From: Gemmatimonadota bacterium
GTDB lineage: Bacteria; Gemmatimonadota; Gemmatimonadetes; JACCXV01
Reading direction: 5' to 3'
Length of the DNA: 11,711 nt
NCBI GenBank assembly: GCA_013696835.1
Contig: JACCXV010000250.1
Location: forward strand, 1 to 11,711
Shown here in pieces: positions 6,764 through 11,711 of this stretch. Every line of letters begins with the position of its first letter. Within the stretch, counting starts at the first letter, position 1. A model generated the notes under the pieces. It had not been told where the DNA came from. It did no database searches and saw nothing but the letters and a program-made list of their open reading frames with translations. Position numbers and translations under genes: made by a program.

Positions 6764-6801
6764 CTCATCCCGAGGAGGAGTACTTCGGGATGAGTTTTCT
6801 T
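6764..6801 (+). terminator. Intrinsic terminator of the dcw/ftsZ transcript
   Basis: CTCATCCCGA (6764-6773) and TCGGGATGAG (6785-6794) form a perfect 10-bp stem with an 11-nt loop (6774-6784). TTTTCTT (6795-6801) follows directly. This is a textbook Rho-independent terminator. The loop holds GGAGGAG and the right arm holds an ATG (6790), which together imitate a start site for the next gene. Confidence 0.8.
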
Positions 6802-6827
6802 GCGCGGTGCCTCCCCTCATCTATATT
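6800..6827 (+). promoter_or_regulatory. Candidate sigma70-type promoter of the M23 peptidase gene
   Basis: TTGCGC (6800-6805) and TATATT (6822-6827) are spaced by 16 bp; the -10 element matches consensus at 5/6. The expected transcription start is near 6834, followed by AAGAGGGGG (6838-6846, ribosome binding site) and GTG 6850. The -35 element overlaps the last bases of the upstream terminator, giving a compact terminator-promoter junction. Confidence 0.55.
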
Positions 6828-6849
6828 GCCCGCGTCCAAGAGGGGGCCT

Positions 6850-8334
6850 GTGCCCCCGCCTCCGCGGAGACACTTCTTGCCTAGCACGCCCGCCCCGACG
6901 CGGGTCCGCCATCTACTGGCCGATCCCGGATTCCGGTTGGTGGTGACGCTCGCCGTCCTCAGCTTCGCGGCGCACGAGCTTGTCCCCGCCCCCTCGCATT
7001 CGCCCGATCCAGGAGTCGTCCGAACCGTCTCTCCACCGCCCGCGGCCCGCGCGCTGCCCGCGGCCGTCTACGCGCCACCCGTGCTCCACGACTCGCTCGG
7101 CGCGGGCGAGACCCTGTCGGAGCTCTGGGAGCGAAACGGCCGGCCGGCGGCGGAGATGGCCCGCGCGGTGGAGGCCGTGAACGCCCTGTTCGACGTGCGG
7201 CGATTGCGGTCCGGAACGCCGATCGCCTTCTACCTCGATCGTTCGGGCGCCGCCTCCGGCGCGCCGACGTCCTCCGCGACAGGGTACGGGAAGCTTGTGG
7301 CGGCTCCGCTGGACTCGGTCACGGTCCGGCTGGACGCCGACCGTACCATCGCGCTGCAGGCAGCGCCCGACGGCGCATTTCGCGGGCTGCTGCGCGAGAT
7401 CCCCGTGCGTGAGGTGCTGCGCACCCATACCGGCTGCGTCGAGGGCTCGCTGTACGCCGCGCTCGAGAGCAGCGAGGGGGACTTCTCGCTGCTGGCGCTC
7501 GAGCTCGACCGCATCTATGGCGGGAAGATCGACTTCTACAGCGATCTCCAGCCGGGCGACTGCGTGGCGCTTCACTTCCAGACCTTCGTGCGCCCCGACG
7601 GCAGCTTCCGGTTGGGACGCATCGAGGCGGCTGAGCTCGTGAACCGGGGCGAGCGCCATCCCGCCATCTGGTTCGAGGCCCCGGACGGATCGTCTGATTA
7701 CTACGACGCCGACGGGAACTCGCTTCGGAGACAGTTCCTCAAGTCGCCGCTGAAGTTCTCGCGCATCTCCTCCGGGTTCACGCTGCGCCGCTACCATCCG
7801 ATCCTGAAGCGCTACCGGGCCCACCCGGGGATCGATTATGCCGCCCCCGCCGGCACGCCCGTGCAGGCCGCAGGGAACGGCGTGGTCAAGACCGCGGGAT
7901 GGAAGGGAGGCTACGGCAGGACGGTCCAGCTGAGGCACGGCGAGGTCTACGAGACCGCTTACGCCCACCTGTCGCGCATCGCGCCCGGCCTTCGCCCGGG
8001 CGTCCGCGTCTCCCAGGGGGAGGTGATAGGCTACGTCGGATCCACCGGGCTCTCCACGGGCGCTCACCTCGACTACCGCTTCTCCAAGAACGGCAAGTTC
8101 GTGAACCCCATGGACGAGAGCCTTCCCACCGGCGACCCGATCGCGCCGCAGTACGTCACGCTCTTTGTCGAGCGCAAGGATCGAGCACTGGCTCTTCTCG
8201 AAGAGCCCGGCGTCATCCTCGTCGACCGATCCTCGGACGACGCGGCCCACAAGACCGACGTGATGGCGATCCGGTCGCCCGCAGCGAGGCAGGACGAAGC
8301 CGATCAGGACGCCGCAAGCTTCGGGGACGATTAG
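6850..8334 (+). CDS. MepM/OapA-like M23 peptidoglycan endopeptidase, membrane-anchored
   Basis: A predicted periplasmic LytM-type (M23) enzyme that would cut peptide cross-links in peptidoglycan. A signal anchor (about 28-45) comes first, then a Pro/Ala-rich stretch and an OapA/LysM-like region opening GAGETLSELWERNG (from 84). The region with SSLxxALESSEGDF-type segments and GGKIDFYSDLQPGD matches the middle domain of MepM/Csd3 proteins. The M23 domain (about 310-430) has H325 and D329 in HPGID, H373 in YAHLS, and H406 in TGAHLDYRF. The usual final HxH is HxD here (Asp408), so one zinc ligand differs, and activity cannot be assumed. The GTG start at 6850 was chosen over ATG 6790 because the latter lies in a terminator stem upstream of the candidate promoter; GTG gives 494 residues. 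The location after ftsZ suggests a role in septal or growth-linked wall cutting, which is inference. Confidence 0.9.
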   Translation: MPPPPRRHFLPSTPAPTRVRHLLADPGFRLVVTLAVLSFAAHELVPAPSHSPDPGVVRTVSPPPAARALPAAVYAPPVLHDSLGAGETLSELWERNGRPAAEMARAVEAVNALFDVRRLRSGTPIAFYLDRSGAASGAPTSSATGYGKLVAAPLDSVTVRLDADRTIALQAAPDGAFRGLLREIPVREVLRTHTGCVEGSLYAALESSEGDFSLLALELDRIYGGKIDFYSDLQPGDCVALHFQTFVRPDGSFRLGRIEAAELVNRGERHPAIWFEAPDGSSDYYDADGNSLRRQFLKSPLKFSRISSGFTLRRYHPILKRYRAHPGIDYAAPAGTPVQAAGNGVVKTAGWKGGYGRTVQLRHGEVYETAYAHLSRIAPGLRPGVRVSQGEVIGYVGSTGLSTGAHLDYRFSKNGKFVNPMDESLPTGDPIAPQYVTLFVERKDRALALLEEPGVILVDRSSDDAAHKTDVMAIRSPAARQDEADQDAASFGDD

Positions 8335-8343
8335 GCTCCCCAC

Positions 8344-8374
8344 GTCGCGGCCTCTCCGGCGGCGACTTCTTCCC
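8344..8374 (+). terminator. Probable terminator of the M23 peptidase gene
   Basis: GTCGC (8344-8348) pairs with GCGAC (8362-8366); after a G/G mismatch, GCC (8350-8352) pairs with GGC (8358-8360) around a 5-nt loop. The pyrimidine-rich TTCTTCCC (8367-8374) follows. It begins 10 nt after the stop. The T-tract is interrupted, so termination efficiency is uncertain. Confidence 0.5.
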
Positions 8375-8431
8375 TCCACGATCCCCTCGCTCGGTCGACG
8401 ATCGGCCCTCACGCATCGCGCAGGGCTGAGG

Positions 8432-8447
8432 CCCGCTGGGCAGCGGG
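8432..8447 (+). other. Hairpin upstream of the lipoprotein gene
   Basis: CCCGCTG (8432-8438) and CAGCGGG (8441-8447) are perfect inverted arms separated by GG, so a 6-bp stem with a 4-nt loop is likely. It lies in the 223-bp gap between the M23 gene and the next ORF, where I otherwise see no convincing promoter. An isolated perfect TTGACA (8493-8498) has no matching -10 at the right spacing. Confidence 0.35.
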
Positions 8448-8557
8448 ACCTCCTGACGCGATCCGTTGTAGAACGATTGGCCCCCTTGCAGATTGACACG
8501 CCGCGAACCGTGCCGCCGCAGTCCATCCGACACCCTGCCACCTCCGGACCTGCTTCC

Positions 8558-11032
8558 ATGATCGAGGCTCCTCAGGCCGCATCGAAGGGCGTCCTCGCAT
8601 CGATGAGCCTGTTCACCTCTGCGCTGGTCCTCGCCTGCGCGCTCGGCCTGGCCTGCAGCGGGGGCGGTGGCCCGTCGGGACCGAACGATCGGACACCTCC
8701 CGGGGCCCCGCGTGTGGAGCTGCTCCGCGCCGACCTTCCCAATGGAGGTCGTTCCACGGTCATCGGCCTTCCCGGTGCGGTGGAGGGCCGCGCGATAGTC
8801 GTCCTGGAGAACGTCAGCGGTACGGCCCGCACGGGCTCGGCCATGACGGCGGAGACGCGCGCGGGCGTGGACGGCGCCTTCGCGACCCAGATCGAAGCGG
8901 TGCTCGGTGACGAGCTGTCGATCCTCGCGCGCGACGACGCCGGAAATCGAGGCGCGGCCGTGCGCGTGAAGGCCGGCCCCGACACGGGGACGTTCCGGCT
9001 GGTTGACGCGTCCGGCTCGGGTCAGACCGGCGTGTCAGGTCGCCCGCTCACGGAGCCGTTCTCGGTGCGGGTGCGCGGTGGCGTCCCCCCGAGCCCGCTG
9101 GGTGGCGTGGACGTGATCTTCGACGTCGTCCAGGGGTCTGGTGTCCTCACCACGAGCCGCGCGCCGAGCGACGCCGACGGGATCGCCCGCTCGACCCTCA
9201 CGCTGCCGGCGGTGCAGGGTGCCGTCCGCGTGCGGGCGCGGATCGAGGCGGCCGCGGGACAGGAGGCGTTCTTCGATGCCATGGCCACGGGAGCGCCCGA
9301 GCTCACCGGCGTCACCCCGGGGGAGGGCGATCGCGGCTCCACCGTGACGATCACGGGCCGCAACTTCAGCCCCATCCCGGCGCACAACATCGTGGAGTTC
9401 AACGAGGTCGAGGCCGAGGTGCTGGCCTCGGGTCTCGACCGACTGTCTGTGGCCGTGCCCGCGTTCGGCTCCAACGGACCGGTGACCGTGACCCTCACCG
9501 GCGTGCGCAGCAACGGACTGCCGTTCGTGGTGAAGGGGCCGCCGCCGGTCCTGCAGAGCGTGGGCACCGCGACGACGAATCAGCTCGCTCCGGGGCCGGG
9601 TGGTTTGACCACCGAGGTCCGGCTGGGATTCCTGACCGGGAACGAGCAGTACGTCCTCGCCGTCCAGTCGCTGGCGCAGGGCTCCGGTTCCACGTTCCGC
9701 CACTCGCTGGCCGCCGACGAGGCCGCGCTCGTCCCCGTCGGGGAGAGCGCCGCGCAGGCCCAGGCAGTCCCGGCCGCCGGTCAGGCCCGCCTGGACGGGC
9801 TGCTCCGACTGCGGGAGGCGGAGATCGCGCGGGACATGAAGGGCAAGCCCCGCGACGCCGGGATCCGGCTCGCCGGCGGGGAGCCCCAGGTCGGCGATAC
9901 GCGCGTCTTCCAAGTGATCAACACGCTCAGCCCGAGCGCCTCGATCACGGACACGCGCAACTTCGACGAGGTGCATGCGGTGCTGCGCTACAAGGGCGTG
10001 CACACGCTCGTCTACCTCGATGCGCGCGTCGGGGCCCCGAACATCTCGGACGCCGAGATCCGGGAGGTGGGGGACCGCTTCGACACCCGTTCCTACCAGA
10101 CCGACCGCGGCGCGTTCGGCAACGAGTCGGACATCGACGACGACGGTCGGGTGACGATCCTGCTCACCGCCACGGTCAACGAGCTCAATCGAGGGGCGCA
10201 GCCGCAGGACGGCATCGTGATCGGCTTCTTCTTCGGTCTGGACCTGCTGCCGGCCTTCTCGCCCGAGACCTCGAACGCTGGCGAGATCTTCTACGGGTTC
10301 GTGCCCGACCCGTCCGGCCAGTTCGGCGTGCCCATCCCGCGCGAGTTCGCGCTGCCCACGCTGAACGAGGTGTTCGCCCACGAGTTGCAGCACATGATCA
10401 GCTTCAACGAGCACGTGCTGGTGCGCGATGGCCAGAGCGAGGACCTGTGGCTGAACGAGGGCCTCTCGCACATCGCCGAGGACCTGAACGGCTTCGAGGA
10501 GGGGAACGACATCCGGACGGCGCTCTACCTGAGCTCTCCCGGCAGCGCCGGCCTCGCCTTGAGCGCAGGCGGCAACGGTCTCGCCGAGCGCGGCGCCTCG
10601 TTCGTGTTCCTCCGGCACCTGGGCGACCAGGTGGGGGAGGACGTCTTCCGCGAGCTCGTGCAGACGAACGCCACCGGCACCGGCAACGTGGAGCTCGCGA
10701 CCGGCCGCGCGTTTCGCGACCTGTTCGCCGACTGGTTTGCGGCACTCTACCTGGACGACGCCGGCGCAGCGGATGCGCGGTTCCAGATCCCGTCCCTCAC
10801 CCTGCGGCGCACGTACGAAGAGGTGCGTTCGCTCAACCCCTCTCTCGGGCTGGGCCCCTTCCTGGCACTCCAGAGCCTGCGCGTGCCCGGAGCGAACCCC
10901 AGCAACACGACGGTGGGCACCTCCGGCGCGTTCTACGAGATCGGGACCGACCGTGGCACGGCCGAGCGCAAGGTCCGCATCTCCTCGCCCTTCAGCAGCC
11001 AGAGCCAGGTCACGGTCATCCGGGCGCGCTAG
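8558..11032 (+). CDS. Probable lipoprotein with Ig-like and IPT/TIG domains and an M30-like zinc metallopeptidase domain
   Basis: An 824-residue exported protein. A hydrophobic stretch (about 16-33) ends LGLACSGGGG; the Cys followed by a Gly/Ser linker looks like a lipoprotein, though Leu at -2 is unusual for a lipobox. Residues about 48-135 resemble a bacterial Ig-like domain (DDAGNRG end). About 141-245 resemble a Big_1/invasin-type domain, and about 246-327 form an IPT/TIG domain (GVTPGEGDRGSTVTITGRNF). The catalytic part has DIDDDGRVTILL, then AHELQHMISFNEH with HExxH at 608-612, then LWLNEGLSHIAEDL with Glu634 as likely third ligand. This pattern matches the M30 (hyicolysin-like) family. 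It is probably tethered to a membrane and acts on proteins outside; the substrate is unknown. The start is uncertain: ATG 8558 and ATG 8603 both lack a clear ribosome binding site. The TPR gene follows 1 nt after the stop. Confidence 0.85.
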   Translation: MIEAPQAASKGVLASMSLFTSALVLACALGLACSGGGGPSGPNDRTPPGAPRVELLRADLPNGGRSTVIGLPGAVEGRAIVVLENVSGTARTGSAMTAETRAGVDGAFATQIEAVLGDELSILARDDAGNRGAAVRVKAGPDTGTFRLVDASGSGQTGVSGRPLTEPFSVRVRGGVPPSPLGGVDVIFDVVQGSGVLTTSRAPSDADGIARSTLTLPAVQGAVRVRARIEAAAGQEAFFDAMATGAPELTGVTPGEGDRGSTVTITGRNFSPIPAHNIVEFNEVEAEVLASGLDRLSVAVPAFGSNGPVTVTLTGVRSNGLPFVVKGPPPVLQSVGTATTNQLAPGPGGLTTEVRLGFLTGNEQYVLAVQSLAQGSGSTFRHSLAADEAALVPVGESAAQAQAVPAAGQARLDGLLRLREAEIARDMKGKPRDAGIRLAGGEPQVGDTRVFQVINTLSPSASITDTRNFDEVHAVLRYKGVHTLVYLDARVGAPNISDAEIREVGDRFDTRSYQTDRGAFGNESDIDDDGRVTILLTATVNELNRGAQPQDGIVIGFFFGLDLLPAFSPETSNAGEIFYGFVPDPSGQFGVPIPREFALPTLNEVFAHELQHMISFNEHVLVRDGQSEDLWLNEGLSHIAEDLNGFEEGNDIRTALYLSSPGSAGLALSAGGNGLAERGASFVFLRHLGDQVGEDVFRELVQTNATGTGNVELATGRAFRDLFADWFAALYLDDAGAADARFQIPSLTLRRTYEEVRSLNPSLGLGPFLALQSLRVPGANPSNTTVGTSGAFYEIGTDRGTAERKVRISSPFSSQSQVTVIRAR

Positions 11033-11033
11033 G

Positions 11034-11711
11034 GTGCGGGACGCGCGCCGCGCCGTCCTGTCCCTGATCCTGCTGCTCTCCGGAGCCCCGGGTGCAGGGA
11101 GCGTGGGGGCGGGTGCGAGCGCCAATGCTCAGCAGCAGGACGGTGCGGACCCGCTCGCGCTCGTCGAGCAGGGCGAGAGCCGACTCGAGGCTGGCGACGC
11201 GGCAGGCGCGCTCGCCGCCTTCGAGCGCGCGGCGGGTGAGATCGGCAAGCTCCTCCTGTACGAGAAGGCGGATCCCGACGACTGGGGAGATGCCGACCGG
11301 CGGATCGCAGCCGGACTGGCACGAGCCTACCTGCTCGTCGGTGAGACCTACCTCGCGCGCAACGAGGCGCTGCGCGCCCTCAACGTGCAACCCGAGGACG
11401 CGGGCCTGCAGGCGCTGCTCGGCGAGAGCTACTACCGCGAGGGTCGCTTCGCGCAGGCGGACTCGGCGTTCAGCCGCGCGGTGCGCATCGATCCCGCCCT
11501 GGGTGCCGCACACCACGGGCGGGGCCTGCTCGACCTCTCCTCCAACCGACTCGCATCCGCGCGCGAGCGCTTCGCCCACGCCTACCGGCTGGACCACGAC
11601 CCGCGCAGCCTGTGGTCCCTGGCCCGCATCGCGTTCGTGTCACGCGATTACGGCGAGGCCGCGAAGCGGCTGCGCGAATACCTCGACGAGTCGCGTGGCC
11701 TCCCCCAGGAG
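11034..11711 (+). CDS. Exported TPR-repeat protein, 3' truncated by window edge
   Basis: The frame opens at GTG 11034, leaving one base after the TAG of the metallopeptidase gene, and stays open for 226 codons to the window end. The N-terminus is a typical signal peptide: basic MRDARRA, a hydrophobic core (VLSLILLLSG), then a small-residue region ending ASANA before QQQDG, a plausible signal peptidase I site. Helical repeats follow: QGESRLEAGDAAGALAAFERA (about 49-69, split here by no gap), LLGESYYREGRFAQADSAFSRAV with RIDP, GLLDLSSNRLASARERF, and ARIAFVSRDYGEAAKRL. These show the small-Gly-Tyr-Ala-Phe pattern of TPRs. It would act outside the cytoplasm, probably as a protein-binding scaffold. 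Nothing beyond the TPR array is visible, so a C-terminal enzymatic domain cannot be excluded. It is very likely co-transcribed with the metallopeptidase gene. Confidence 0.85.
   Translation, partial: MRDARRAVLSLILLLSGAPGAGSVGAGASANAQQQDGADPLALVEQGESRLEAGDAAGALAAFERAAGEIGKLLLYEKADPDDWGDADRRIAAGLARAYLLVGETYLARNEALRALNVQPEDAGLQALLGESYYREGRFAQADSAFSRAVRIDPALGAAHHGRGLLDLSSNRLASARERFAHAYRLDHDPRSLWSLARIAFVSRDYGEAAKRLREYLDESRGLPQE

Noticed and set aside
8493..8498. Perfect TTGACA hexamer upstream of the metallopeptidase gene as a -35 element.
   Set aside because: No -10-like sequence is found 15-19 bp downstream (the region is CCGCAG/TCCATC-like), so I do not call a promoter.
9035..11125. Minus-strand open frame of 696 codons opposite the metallopeptidase gene.
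   Set aside because: The + strand shows clear Ig, IPT and HExxH features, whereas the minus product is low-complexity with no recognisable motif. Length alone is not evidence at this G+C content.

Overview
The window is a very G+C-rich stretch (roughly 70% by eye), with every gene on the + strand. Its left half is the distal part of a division and cell wall (dcw) cluster in the order murG (3' end only), murC, murB, ftsQ, ftsA, ftsZ. Its right half holds a membrane-anchored MepM-like M23 peptidase, a probable lipoprotein combining Ig-like and IPT/TIG domains with an M30-like metallopeptidase, and the start of an exported TPR protein. A MepM-like peptidase with a probable lipoprotein suggests a diderm bacterium. 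The gene order and high G+C would fit Gemmatimonadota or another high-G+C environmental phylum. There is no rRNA or other marker here, so that placement is a guess.

Region 1 (2-5193): murG, murC, murB, ftsQ and ftsA are joined by 4-, 7-, 1- and 1-nt overlaps, so they are almost certainly one translationally coupled transcript. MurG makes lipid II. MurC and MurB act in cytoplasmic UDP-MurNAc-peptide synthesis. FtsQ and FtsA are divisome proteins. Several of these proteins carry Ala/Gly/Pro-rich tails or insertions: a MurC tail, a 35-residue MurB insertion and a repeat-containing FtsQ tail.

Region 2 (5194-6801): the coupling breaks before ftsZ. A 263-bp gap holds a sigma70-like promoter candidate and a structured leader ending in a strong Shine-Dalgarno sequence. 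Three hairpins follow ftsZ, and the last has a T-tract, so it looks like the intrinsic terminator of the dcw operon.

Region 3 (6800-8374): a second promoter candidate overlaps the terminator tail and drives the M23 peptidase from a GTG start. The gene ends at another terminator-like hairpin. Its third expected zinc ligand is Asp rather than His.

Region 4 (8375-11711): after an intergenic region with no clear promoter comes the Ig/IPT/M30-like metallopeptidase gene. A TPR protein gene follows 1 nt later and runs off the window end. These two are probably one operon of exported proteins.

I saw no RNA genes, IS elements, CRISPR arrays or phage genes. The window is mostly conserved housekeeping DNA. 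I did not find convincing evidence of a wholly new system; the points most worth a look are the MurB insertion, the M23 active-site change, the ftsZ leader and the M30-like/TPR pair.
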